DNA of 64,000 nt from Leidyana gryllorum EB-2025a (Eukaryota > Apicomplexa), in the NCBI GenBank assembly GCA_048772705.1, contig JBLWGC010000002.1, positions 186,001 to 250,000 on the forward strand, written 5' to 3'. The position numbers were made by a program, and so were the translations under genes. The notes beneath the pieces were generated by a model that was not told the DNA's origin, ran no database searches, and worked only from the letters and a program-made list of their open reading frames with translations. Positions 21,105-31,011 of the stretch are shown here, in pieces (positions within the stretch are counted from its first letter, which is position 1; each line of letters starts with the position of its first letter).

Positions 21105-22844
21105 TCAATCAAAGCTCACTAAGCGGTCAATGACCCCTTTTTCGATTTCAATATCGGAATGAAAGTGTTCTTTCTCCCATTTCTCATTCACAATCCGTAA
21201 ACTCAAAGACTCCACCCGCTTAGTCGCCGTTTCCAGACGTTCACTCGACAGTAACCCTTTCACAACGGTTATTCGGTGCGCCTCCGGGGCCACCGCCTGG
21301 AAGATGCCATTCGCGTCCACCTCCATCGCCAAATCTAACATCGGAACACCCCGTTCAGACGGACCAACGCTCTCAATGTCCACCGTACACAATACCGCCG
21401 TCCGCCCAGAATCACTCAAATCCTCAGCCTCACCCTCGTACACTTGAACAGCCACACTCGGCTGATTGTGTGCGTGTGTGGTGAAGGAGTGTGTGAATTT
21501 GGCGGGTATTGGTGAGTTGCGTGGGAGTAATGTACTGATTCCCTCGCGATTCACCTGGACGCCGATCGTTCTCGGACAGATATCGAGTGTGATCAGATCT
21601 TTCAGCTTTGTGGGGGTGCAGCCGGCTGCGATAGCGCCCACCAAAGCCGCCCCATAGACGACGACTTCCTCCAGCGGGGACTCTGTGCATTCGGTCTCTG
21701 ACTTGTTGAGAAACTCTAAGAGTCCCTGGCGTAACGTGGGGGTGTGGGCGGCTCCGCCGGCGAAGACAATTCGGAAAATGTTCACCGGATTCACCTTTGA
21801 GTCGTTAAGGGCGTCTTGAGTCAGACTGCAGACTTTTGCCACGAGATCTTTGAACAGATCTCTCAATTGATCTTTTTTGAGGACGACATTGATTTTGACG
21901 CCCTCCAACTCCACATCGATAGCCGTCGACGGGTCACCGATCAAAAGCACTTTAGCCTTCTCACACTCCTCAGCCAACCGACGGATACTCGTTGGACTCC
22001 CGCGCAACGTTTTCGTGTCGATCCCTCTCTTCTCCACCTCCTCCAAACAGTACCGCAGAATCGCGTTATCGAAATCGTCTCCGCCAAAGGCGCTCAGACC
22101 TTTCGTCACTCGAACCTCTGCAAAGTCCTGATCCATATTGACGATGGCCACATCCGTATTCCCGCCGCCCACATTCGCCAACAACACGTTCTGTGCTCCA
22201 AAGGACCACTCATTGTCAAAAAGGTACGCTACGCACGTCGCGGTCGTCGCCGTAACCAGCCGAAGCACTCGCAGCCCAGCAATAGCAGCCGCCTGCAACA
22301 GACTCTCTCGCTGACAGTCTCTGTAATGGGATGGGATCGTCAGAACGCACTCGTTCACACACTCCCCGAGGTGCTTCTCAGCCATCTCCTTCAGCTTCAA
22401 CAGAACCAAAGCGCATAGCTCCTGGAGGCTAAAGAAACTCTCTTTCGAATCCTTCGACCGCACACACACTCCCAACACATTGTCCTCTTCGACCGTCAAC
22501 GAGAACGGGAGGCGTTGCTGCTCGTCTTTCACGTGATCGTCGTCCAAATTCAGCCCCAGAAATCGCATCCACATAAACACAGTGTTGGCCAAGTTGTCCT
22601 CCCGGAACTGAGCCTCCTTGCTGGCCTCGCCAACAAGGATCTGCCCATCGGCACTGAACGTCACGTACGAGGGTATCGCTCGCTCCCCATTCCCGTCCCG
22701 AATTATCTCCACTTTCCCCTCTCGAAACACACTCGCCCGACAATGGTGGGTGCCGAGATCAAACGCTACCACACTCGACCCTTTGGCTGCTGGCATGGTG
22801 CACACTCTCTGGTCAACGAGTTTGAGGGGAGTCGGACAACGCAT
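21105..22844 (-). CDS. Hsp70-like protein 4
   Basis: 579 aa from ATG 22844; an internal ATG at 22796 (MPAAKGSSVVAFDLGT) starts right before the NBD and is equally likely. Motifs: AFDLGTHHCRA (Asp kept), VFMWMRFLG (the KRLIG Lys is Met), VTATTATCVAY (NEP Glu is Ala), LANVGGGNTDVA (catalytic Asp to Asn, Thr to Asn), FAGGAAHTP (degraded GGSTRIP). A full substrate-binding beta domain follows: LDICPRTIGVQ, FTTHAHNQPSVAVQVYEGE, and a helical end (SLSLRIVNEKWEKE). Overall shape resembles Hsp110/Hsp70, but four key nucleotide contacts are lost. Intronless, 94 bp from gene 5. Confidence 0.9.
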   Translation of the reverse strand: MRCPTPLKLVDQRVCTMPAAKGSSVVAFDLGTHHCRASVFREGKVEIIRDGNGERAIPSYVTFSADGQILVGEASKEAQFREDNLANTVFMWMRFLGLNLDDDHVKDEQQRLPFSLTVEEDNVLGVCVRSKDSKESFFSLQELCALVLLKLKEMAEKHLGECVNECVLTIPSHYRDCQRESLLQAAAIAGLRVLRLVTATTATCVAYLFDNEWSFGAQNVLLANVGGGNTDVAIVNMDQDFAEVRVTKGLSAFGGDDFDNAILRYCLEEVEKRGIDTKTLRGSPTSIRRLAEECEKAKVLLIGDPSTAIDVELEGVKINVVLKKDQLRDLFKDLVAKVCSLTQDALNDSKVNPVNIFRIVFAGGAAHTPTLRQGLLEFLNKSETECTESPLEEVVVYGAALVGAIAAGCTPTKLKDLITLDICPRTIGVQVNREGISTLLPRNSPIPAKFTHSFTTHAHNQPSVAVQVYEGEAEDLSDSGRTAVLCTVDIESVGPSERGVPMLDLAMEVDANGIFQAVAPEAHRITVVKGLLSSERLETATKRVESLSLRIVNEKWEKEHFHSDIEIEKGVIDRLVSFD

Positions 22845-22938
22845 GCCCGCGCCAAAGTCTATCAGCGCGAGAAAAATACCACTGCACTCGCTCGCTCGCT
22901 GACAAAGTCCTCACTGCTGCCTGAGCGGTGCTGATGGA

Positions 22939-25346
22939 CTATTGTAACATTGCCAAGGGGTCACGCAATAATTGAGTCAGACCAGCTTGGATAAGATCTG
23001 GGTACATTGAGAGGGATCTAAAGGCTCGCCATTGTTTTCTGAGCTCAATAACTTTGAAGTCAAACTGGTCGGCAGACGCTTCTTGGTGATTCATTAGCCA
23101 TTGGCTGATCTCCTCAATAGACGTACGCAGCTGCCGCCATTCGATCTCATGCCTCAGATCGTCGGCCAAATACTTCTCAAACTGCATTTGTACTTCTCTC
23201 AAACACTTCTCGCACGCGGATTTGGCTCGCAACCGCTCTCTGCGACTGTGGATCTCCCGCCATTTCGGTTCGTCGTCATTGGCGTCACTGTCCGCTAAAA
23301 TCTGACCGACTTCCAATCCACTCGCACGACAACAGCCCGGAACGCGCATAACAACATAATCAGTAAACGTCTGCAGATCGCTCGAGAAAACGAGATGTCC
23401 GTTATCATCGACCACAAACTTTAGTGTAATTTCGGCCACAGTACCCGGACTGAGCTGAGCTTCAAATGCTCCAATTCGCTTTCCAAATGCAACGAACTTC
23501 CTTTCACATTCATAAATAACGATCCGTATTGATCCATCTTTGACGTCCGCTCGCCTCTGCACGACCTTCGACATCCCACACGGTATAGGTGTGTTGCGGG
23601 TCACTATAGGCTCAAACAACCCGTCCTCGTCCCCAATACCGATAGACAAAGGTACAACGCAAACGGGGATAACGTTCCGACCACAGTCCCCCAGTACAGA
23701 TCCCGTCTGGATTGCAGCTCCGCACGCCGCTATCTCCCCAACGGCGAGATGTTTGTCGGCAGAGCGATGACCTGCGGCCGCGGGTGAATGAGCACCAAAG
23801 TCAGATCCGCGATAGGGAGATACAGGGAAAAATGATAGCTTCGTTTGCCTGCCCGCGGGACTGTTCATACATGACGTAGTAGGACTCCGCGCCGTCCAAC
23901 AAGATCTGCCCGTCTCGTCATCACCCCGTCCGAGAGTAAACAGGGATGGTTGCTTCTGTGTTTGGGATCGCACACAAGGAGACCACACCACATCCAGTGT
24001 GGACGGGTTCAGAGGTAAGAGGTTCAAAGTAGTATCGGAGGCAACGGCAAGATCAACCAGGTCGTCCGGAGCCAGTGTGATGCTGAGCTCCTGACTGCTG
24101 AGGTAAGAACGGAGCAATTGCTGGAATTTCGGCATCCGAGCTTCGTGACCAACGATTATTAGATCATCCACTTCGCCTCTGTCAATTTGGGCGTCCTGTA
24201 AGGCCTCGCGCAATAAGGCGAGGCAGCGGCCGTAATTCTTTGTATTCAGCGACTCAAAGGTAGTCCGGCGCAGCGTGCATTGGAACTCGATCCCGTCATC
24301 ACATACCAATATGCGCGCACTGCTGGACTTGCTGAATTGCCGCCGGGCAAGGTCTGCGCGAACCCATAGTTGAGCTAGAGCTCGCCGACTTCGTATTTCG
24401 CATTTCTTCTGCTTGCAGAACTCCGACTCGACGTGTGTTACAATTGCATCGGTGAAATTATCAGCACCCAGATCGTGTTTCCTCACCACACACTCTTCGG
24501 AGACGGCCCCCTCAGCGCTTTTCAGGACGGTTACTTCGGATACTCGAGCTCCGAAATGATATATGACGGTTCTTTTCTCATTCGTCGTCATGGTGTCGCA
24601 GTCACTCCTTCGCCTGACTAATGGGCGTTGAATATTGAGCCCGAACGCTACCCCAACGGCGAAGGATTGTTTAATAACTTGACAGACTCGAAAGCCTGCC
24701 TTTTGAGCAATAATCTCAATGGCTCGAATTGTGAAACCATCAAAGTGGTTTGGTACGACGATAGTGGTCCTAGCGGAGAACCACTTCGAGTGGCGACGGA
24801 GGTACTTTTCGGCGTATGATCGGAGTTCTTGAAGGAATGCGAACGCTGCTTGCGCCGGCTCCATGGGGCAAGATCGTTTCACACCCAGGACGTTCGATAT
24901 AGCCGTCACAGCCGCTGCAAAACGGGCCCATTCCTTCTGAAGTGAAGCATGGTCGTGTTTCTCCCAAGTCTGGCTAATTAGCTCCCCGAAATCACTGATG
25001 CATACATCTGGATGATCTTTGGCAAAGGCACGAGCCCTTTGTCCGTACACAAACTTGGTTCCATTGTATGCTAGATACATTGGAATAACACGGTTGCCAT
25101 ATGGATCAGGTATCACCTCCACACCCCCATCACGAAACACAGCCAAACAGGCGTGCCGATCTCCCCAGTGGAGTCCCAATCGGAAAGCGAGATTGCCACC
25201 TACCCAAACACACACAGGTGGATTGGCGTCAATGATAGATGCACGAGCAAACTCACAAAGCAATCCGTCCTTCACATCGGCAACACCACCTCACGACCAT
25301 CGCAAACACTCACTCACTCACTCACTCACTCACCTTCGGACATCAT
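22939..25346 (-). CDS. Hsp70-like protein 5: highly degenerate, extended, with two 5' introns
   Basis: Model: exon 1 25334-25346 (MMSEG), intron 25290-25333 (44 nt), exon 2 25257-25289, intron 25200-25256 (57 nt), exon 3 22939-25199; 768 aa. The long ORF has no in-frame ATG near its 5' end. The two short exons supply one, and both have GTGAGT donors. Hsp70 architecture is recognisable (LGLHWGDRHACLAVF, VIYHFGARVSEVTV, IIVGHEARMP, FVVDDNGHLVF), but every nucleotide motif is degraded: first Asp to His, second-loop Asp to His and Thr to Val, NEP Glu to Gln, KRLIG absent. A ~100-residue Ser/Thr/Pro-rich insert lies between the NBD and the beta domain. Residues near the C terminus are helical and charged, like an Hsp70 lid. 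It is the most diverged member and the only one with introns. Confidence 0.85.
25296..25333. repeat. CACT tetranucleotide microsatellite inside intron 1 of Hsp70-like gene 5
   Basis: About six CACT repeats on the plus strand (GTGAGTGAGTGAG on the gene strand). The repeat supplies the GTGAGT donor itself several times over, so register changes would not destroy the splice site. Confidence 0.75.
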
Positions 25347-25665
25347 CACCGGACTCACTCAAAGTGCACTAAACTTTCACCCCCAATACGAGTTTGGAAT
25401 CCAAAAATCGAGACAGTGCTGTGGTGGGTAGCGAAGCCGCGCGACTGCGGCAGTTGACATCTGGCGCGAGCGACTGATCGCGGCGCTCGCAATCGGCGCG
25501 TAGGGAAATCTAAGTGTTTTCTGAGAGTTGGATGGACTGTGAGTACATTCCTCAGCAGCGACTCGTTCACACCAACTCATTCTCACTCCATCAATTCAAT
25601 CTTAACAGCTTCCAAGTTCATATACGCCCATTTCTTACACACACAGAGAAACTTACAGATACAGA
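25347..25665. promoter_or_regulatory. Divergent intergenic region
   Basis: 319 bp between the start of Hsp70-like gene 5 (minus) and the 201-aa gene (plus), so probably both promoters. A short GTGAGT...CAG segment near 25,541 could be a 5' UTR intron of the plus gene. I see no clear heat-shock elements (repeated nGAAn). Confidence 0.4.
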
Positions 25666-26271
25666 ATGTTCAACTTCAACCAGCGTTTGGGTCGCGGCTC
25701 TGACACCTTTCTGGCAGGCAGTTTTATCCCGCAGGTTGAAGTTCACGAAGACTCCCCCGTTTATATGGTGGACACAGAAGAAGAATGGATGGAGATGAGT
25801 GCCGCCAAGAGAACTGATATGTCTCTTGGTGTATTTGATACCAATTGTCGTCAGCCTTCGACAATGGGCACTTCAAATCTTAGATCAAACACTGGCTTAC
25901 TTTCTGATTGCGACCAAAGAGTCGCGGAAACAGACAGTCAGTTGATTCATGGTCAGGACTCGAACATTATGGGGTCGTGGAAGTGCGCCAGCAGAAATCC
26001 CTCAGATTTCTGTGCGGAAGGTGCCGGCGAGTCGGTGGGCATCTCACTCGCAGAGTGTTTCGCCAAGTTGAGTCCCTCTCGGATAGAGACTGCCTCCGAC
26101 GACGATATGCTTTCCCCCACGATCAGCAGCTACAATCCAAATATTTTCCCGAACACTGAAGAGTACTCTTTGAGCAGAGAACTTGTGCAATGGGATATCG
26201 ACAACCCTTCTTTTTACAAAGCCCTTCCACCCAGCACTCCACCGTGTGGTAAAACCTATCCACACCTTTGA
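25666..26271 (+). CDS. Unknown 201-aa protein
   Basis: Single open frame from ATG (context CAGAATG). It begins FNFNQRLGRGSDTFLAGSF, is Ser/Asp-rich in the middle, and ends with a Pro-rich tail (LPPSTPPCGKTYPHL). No domain, signal peptide or membrane segment recognised. It may be a soluble, partly disordered protein. It is divergent from the Hsp70-like cluster and upstream of SRP19 on the same strand. Confidence 0.6.
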   Translation: MFNFNQRLGRGSDTFLAGSFIPQVEVHEDSPVYMVDTEEEWMEMSAAKRTDMSLGVFDTNCRQPSTMGTSNLRSNTGLLSDCDQRVAETDSQLIHGQDSNIMGSWKCASRNPSDFCAEGAGESVGISLAECFAKLSPSRIETASDDDMLSPTISSYNPNIFPNTEEYSLSRELVQWDIDNPSFYKALPPSTPPCGKTYPHL

Positions 26272-26400
26272 ACCATAAAATTACAAAGAGAAATATAACG
26301 TCCAATTAGTAGACGGCTTGCGTGCTCAGGTAAAAGTGTTGTCGCTCCCTTTGAAGAAGAAAGCAAATAAAAGTACTTGGTTTGAGTATTTGTGGTGACG

Positions 26401-27090
26401 ATGATGAAGGGTGGCTTCAAGCTGGACCAGTCGATGATGGCGGAACTCCAGCGTCAGCTGGGGAGTGGCAATCCGCTGGAGGCGTTGGCTGGAATGGCTA
26501 CTGGAGGCGGCGGTGGTAAGAAGAACCCACTCGCAGCTTTGGCGCCGGATTTGAGCGATTGCAAGGCTCTCCAGACCGCCATGATGCCGGAAATGGCACC
26601 CAGTGTGATCTATGGCCCCAATGTATCAGAGTTAGATGATATCTCCCGATGGACTATTCTATACCCTCAATATATCGATAAGAACAGGTCTCGGAAAGAA
26701 GGTCGTAAAATGGAACGAAGCTTATGTGTACGTGACCCTGAGGTAGGAGAAATGGCCGAGGCGGCCCATGAAATGGGCTTGAGATGTGTTTTGGAGAGAG
26801 ACAAGTGTTACCCACGAGACTTCCTGGTACGAGGAAGAGTTCGAGTTGAAACGAAGGACCCAGAAACTGGCGAGATACTGTACAACAAGACCGCTCTGAT
26901 GGAACTCATGGCGAGTGTCATGCTAAACCTAGAAAGTCGCACTCGACGGCTCGCTGCTGCTGCCGAGGCTGCCGCCAAACTCAAAGAAGCTCAGGAAGCC
27001 GAAGCCAAACAAGCCGCTAAAGCAGCAGCCAAAACGTCTAGTGGCAAAGGCAGCGCGGCCGCTTCCAAGTCCAAGAAAAAGAAGAAATGA
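26401..27090 (+). CDS. SRP19: Signal recognition particle 19-kDa subunit (SRP19)
   Basis: 229 aa from the tandem ATG at 26401. SRP19 binds SRP RNA and permits SRP54 assembly. The family core is clear at about residues 80-150: WTILYPQYIDKNRSRKEGRK, then the LERDKCYPRDFLVRGRVRVE segment. The N-terminal ~75 residues are Gly/Met-rich and longer than in typical SRP19 (about 140 aa in total). The C terminus is an Ala/Glu/Lys coiled segment ending in five lysines, common in this family for RNA binding. No intron. The next gene starts 25 bp downstream on the same strand. Confidence 0.93.
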   Translation: MMKGGFKLDQSMMAELQRQLGSGNPLEALAGMATGGGGGKKNPLAALAPDLSDCKALQTAMMPEMAPSVIYGPNVSELDDISRWTILYPQYIDKNRSRKEGRKMERSLCVRDPEVGEMAEAAHEMGLRCVLERDKCYPRDFLVRGRVRVETKDPETGEILYNKTALMELMASVMLNLESRTRRLAAAAEAAAKLKEAQEAEAKQAAKAAAKTSSGKGSAAASKSKKKKK

Positions 27091-27115
27091 GGGTGTAATT
27101 CGAAAGCATGCGCCT

Positions 27116-27997
27116 ATGACACCGTGCAGCCATGACGAGTCGTTGACGTTATGGGGCGATCTGGTGGAAGCCATGTTAAAACTGAGTCTCGATGGAGGAC
27201 CACCGTCGGTCACTGAGAAGGACAGATGCTCAATCATGTTGTCATTGCTCCACCCCAGCTTCGAGCCCTTATGCCATAGGCCTAGTTACATTGATTCAGT
27301 GATGCGATTGATCAGAGGCAGCTTTATCGTTGATAGAGTGACTAATCGCGGCGAAAGAGGAGACATATTGGACCTGGTGCTCCACATGGTGGAGCACTCC
27401 CCTAGCCGCGAACCCCTTCTCACCGCTATCATACTTTTCACATGCTGGGGGGATCATTGGCATCCAACTTCCATGGAAACACTCATCACACTCGCTCTTG
27501 AAAGACCAAACGACATGGAACTGCAGCTGGCCACCATCCGCCTCACCGAAAAGCTCCTGAAGAGCGACCAGACGCTCAAAGACTCCCTGTCTCCATCGCC
27601 ACACACACAACAATCACTTTTGCAGCATTGGCTAGATCACCTGCACCCTGATAGCGAGGCTCACGAGGCGCTCGACCGCCTCATCTCTAGCTTGAGAGCA
27701 GACCCAGAATCCGTTGAGATCTATCATTCATTCTCAAATGAATCTATCTGCACAGAAACCAGCAGGGTGGCGGAAGAGGTGCCAGACATGCCTGCTGATG
27801 TGGAAGCAGAGGAGCCAGGTGGCTTGGCATCCGGCCTTAAAGCCGCCGATAGCAAGATTGCGGGTTATCAGATAGACGACTTTGTTCCCGAAGCGTTGCG
27901 ACATACTGAGCCAACATCACCCTCTTCCACGCAATTGGTATACAATAGTTCGTATGCAGCTGGGGATTGTCAAGTGATACATCATTGTCAGATCTAA
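27116..27997 (+). CDS. Unknown 293-aa helical protein
   Basis: Open frame from ATG 27116 (MTPCSHDESLTLWGDLVEAM); the frame is open further upstream, overlapping the end of SRP19, but without ATG. The first ~200 residues are Leu-rich and helical (DLVLHMVEHSPSREPLLTA, LQLATIRLTEKLLKS), resembling HEAT/ARM-type helices, and the last ~90 are acidic and Ser-rich. No family assigned. It ends 6 bp before the convergent TGT stop codon. Confidence 0.6.
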   Translation: MTPCSHDESLTLWGDLVEAMLKLSLDGGPPSVTEKDRCSIMLSLLHPSFEPLCHRPSYIDSVMRLIRGSFIVDRVTNRGERGDILDLVLHMVEHSPSREPLLTAIILFTCWGDHWHPTSMETLITLALERPNDMELQLATIRLTEKLLKSDQTLKDSLSPSPHTQQSLLQHWLDHLHPDSEAHEALDRLISSLRADPESVEIYHSFSNESICTETSRVAEEVPDMPADVEAEEPGGLASGLKAADSKIAGYQIDDFVPEALRHTEPTSPSSTQLVYNSSYAAGDCQVIHHCQI

Positions 27998-28003
27998 TTT
28001 AAA

Positions 28004-29585
28004 TCAGATTCTATTGCCCGCTTTGTGCGGAACGTGATGCGGAGTTTGACCACATCGCGCTTCTTCTTGGGTCCATTGTCTTTCTTTGATATTGTATCCG
28101 GCAAAGACCAGGGCATCTCGGATCCACACCGGAGGATTGTTTTCTGGATAGTACGCAGTGAGAAGGCTTTCCAAGAACTCTTCGAATTTCCCATCTTGAA
28201 TTGCTTGGCGCATAGTGGCGCCAAGGTTGTGCATATATCGCAGATTATGCAATGTTACAGCCGCGAGGGCCGATGGTTGCTGCAGAGAGATATCGTTGGA
28301 GAGGAAATGTGTCAGAAGATGTCATACCTTGCCGATTACCCTATGGAAGTAGGCACGTGTGAAGGATTTGCACGAATCACAATCACAGTTTGGATCGATT
28401 GGGCTCATATCAGTCGCATATTTGTTCAATTTGAGCCTCACGATTCCTGTGCGGGAGTGAAGAATGGAACGATAGAAGTTATATTGACTTGCTCACCTTG
28501 ACTAGTTAAGGCTGACCCAAAGCGGGCTGTGCGTGTGGGATAGACACAATCGAAGAGGTCGCATCCGAGAGCGACACACACTGCGATATCCACAGGATAG
28601 CCGACTCCCATCAGATAGCGACTCTTTTGAACTGGAAGACCTTCGCCGTTCTGACGCGCGCACTGCGGATAGGACAGTTGGGGAACGAAGACTTGTTAGG
28701 TGACTCACCAATTCGACCATGCGCCAGAAATCATCTTTAGCTTCACCCCCACTGAGACCTCCGATGGCATAGCCCGGCGTGTCGCGCTCGATGAGCTGTT
28801 TCAAGGATTGTTTTCGAAGATCCTCGTGAAGGCCTCCTTGAATGATAGCCCAGAGATGTTGTCGTTCGGGATGTTTGTGCGCCTTGATGCATCTGTCCAA
28901 CCATCTGGTGGTTCTGTGGACAGCCTCCTCTACTCTGTCTTTGTTGGGCTCAACAGCGCTGACCACATCATCCAATGCCATCATTACGTCAGCGCCGATC
29001 GAATTCTGTGAAAGGTGGTGCGATTAGTGGATGGATGGTGTTGGGGCGACGCCGTGCGTACCTGAACGCGCATTGACTGTTCTGGTGTGAGGAGAGCTCG
29101 CTCTCCTGTGACGGGGTGTTGGAATTCTACGCCCTCCTCTGTGATTTCCGCGAGGGACAGAAGGGAAACCATTTGGAAGCCACCGCTGTCGGTTAAGAGG
29201 TTATATTTCCAGCCCTCCATGCCGTGGAGTCCGCCAGTCTTCCCGAGGACAGTGGTGCCTGGGCGGTTTCCGAGGTGATAGGTGTTGCCGAGGATCATTC
29301 GGGCTCCCAATAGCTCCATCTGAGTGGGTGATGGCGGTGAAGGTGTGTTTTCTGACTCACCACTTCGGAGGGGATCATCTTGATGCTACCGTAGGTGCCT
29401 ACAGGCATGAAGGCCGGTGTCTCAACTTCGCCATGTGGGAGGGTAAGTACGCCTCTGCGAGCTCTGTTGTTGGTACATATGAGATGATAGGGTGAGGTGC
29501 TGCCTTTTTGACGTTTGAGCGGAGGAGCTTGGATACGACTTGGCGGGACTTGTTGCTCGTCCTCCTTCTCTCGTTGGCGCTTCAT
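28004..29585 (-). CDS. QTRT1: Queuine tRNA-ribosyltransferase catalytic subunit (TGT/QTRT1)
   Basis: Six exons: 29062-29319 and 29361-29585 at the 5' side, then 28709-29005, 28497-28662, 28328-28446 and 28004-28279 (446 aa). Introns are 41, 56, 46, 50 and 48 nt. The enzyme swaps guanine for queuine at tRNA position 34 (GUN anticodons). Signatures in order: [26 protein letters not shown] (catalytic Asp), [34 protein letters not shown] (nucleophile region), the zinc motif [16 protein letters not shown], and TLHNLRYM. The N terminus carries a Lys/Arg-rich extension (about 30 residues). The 5' end lies 21 bp from the stop of the upstream coiled-coil gene. Confidence 0.93.
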
Positions 29586-29606
29586 TTATGTTGTTTTTTG
29601 GAGGCG

Positions 29607-30269
29607 CTATTGCCGTGTTTCATGTAGGAGGATGCACTTGCGCAGTATGTTATCAGGGAGGTTCTCTATGGAGACCAGTGTGGGTTCTGAAGCGCCGCCT
29701 TGGGTGGAGGGCGTGAGGAGAGGCGGTGCATCTGGAACGATCATTTTAAGTCCTTTGTCGATGGCCTGAAACCGCTCTTTGGCGTCTGCAGCTTCGGTTT
29801 CTAGAGGCTGCAAGTATCGTTGTGCCTGTGTGATGAGAACAAGACGAGTGTAGGTCGCTCGATGATTGTGCGGACGTACGTACAAGTACGAGTTGTCTCT
29901 CTAATGACGTTTTCTGTGCCCTCAATTGGGCCACCTCTCGCGCCAATTCAATGTTGGGTCCGTCGTGGGTCCTGTTGCAAAAGGTCATTGTTGTTGTTGT
30001 TGTTTCATTGAATTCCTCTAGTTGCTTCGTCGAGCGGAAGCCGACCGAGCTCGAGGACGAGTCGTGGTAACAAAACTGAGCAGAGTCCTGGTGAGTGACC
30101 GGGGGGGGGTTATACTTGTCAATCCCGAACGAAGCTCACCTTACCTATCGGCTGTCTCATCCTGGGCGCTCTGGGAGGCTCCCCAGCCCCTTGAGACCTC
30201 GGCTGGAAAGGCACCACATCGGGTTTGCCCCCAAAATCGCTCTTGCAATCGTCGGAGTTTGTCACGCAT
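29607..30269 (-). CDS. Small coiled-coil protein, three exons
   Basis: Model: exons 30145-30269, 29884-29971 and 29607-29825 (143 aa), introns 173 nt (29972-30144) and 58 nt (29826-29883). All junctions keep frame. The first intron is long for this genome, so a missed small exon is possible. It begins MRDKLRRLQERFWGQ. The middle is a coiled coil (IELAREVAQLRAQKTSLERQ), then QRYLQPLETEAADAKERF. It ends with ENLPDNILRKCILLHE. Not recognised; the size and coiled coil fit a small complex subunit, but nothing more can be said. Confidence 0.5.
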
Positions 30270-30356
30270 TTGTAGTCTGGGGGGGAGGAAGGGTGTCTGA
30301 CTATATCGGTAAAAAGCAATCTCTGTGTGGTTAACAAAATACTAAAAGCGCCTGTG

Positions 30357-30851
30357 TCACCCTTTGTGTCTTGATGATGAAAGGGCAGGGCTTGGCCGAC
30401 TTGGCAGTCGGATCACCCTTCTTTGTGACTGAGGTCGGATGATCCAGTTGGTATTGCTGCTGTGAGGCTGAATCATTGGGCTATTGCTGTTGCTGTTGCT
30501 ATTGTCGTGCGACAGAGTGCGCCACCACCGTTTCAGTCGTGAAGCGCTGTGGGGGACGCTTGGCGTATCGTGATCAGCATTGTCGGACCGGCGGAGAATT
30601 CCCAGTATCAACAGACCCAAAAGGCAGACGTATCCGTACAAGCTGAGTGTTGCCACCGTCGACATGAAGCGTCCGCCTACTGTGTCATCAGGACCCGCTT
30701 TGGGACGGTGCAACGCAAGTAGAATCTGCTGTATCATCAAAGACAATAGGACTGCTATCCCTAAAACTGCGATCAACGCTTGGTAGCTGGCAAATGTCAC
30801 TATTGGCTTTCCATCAACACAGATTGTGATCTCTCCACGACCTCTCGCCAT
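30357..30851 (-). CDS. Unknown two-TM protein
   Basis: 164 aa from ATG 30851 (MARGRGEITICVDGKPIV); an earlier in-frame ATG at 30896 is possible. Two hydrophobic helices are predicted: ASYQALIAVLGIAVLLSLMI (residues ~25-50) and LYGYVCLLGLLILGIL (~70-90). The cytosolic-type tail has a Ser-Asn repeat (SNSNSNS, from a CTGTTG microsatellite) and Arg/Ser-rich sequence. No family recognised. It starts 160 bp from the divergent STI1 gene. Confidence 0.6.
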   Translation of the reverse strand: MARGRGEITICVDGKPIVTFASYQALIAVLGIAVLLSLMIQQILLALHRPKAGPDDTVGGRFMSTVATLSLYGYVCLLGLLILGILRRSDNADHDTPSVPHSASRLKRWWRTLSHDNSNSNSNSPMIQPHSSNTNWIIRPQSQRRVIRLPSRPSPALSSSRHKG

Positions 30852-31011
30852 CGTGTGTTCCGCGTGGAAACCGAAAACCCTAGTTCCCAAAACCAACTTT
30901 TGACCAGAAACACTTGGCCCACGCCTTTGCCGGCCGACTAATGGCCAAAGTCATCCACACCTTCGCTCACTTGGCCACTAAATGTCCAAAAATTATTAGT
31001 ACAACCTATTC

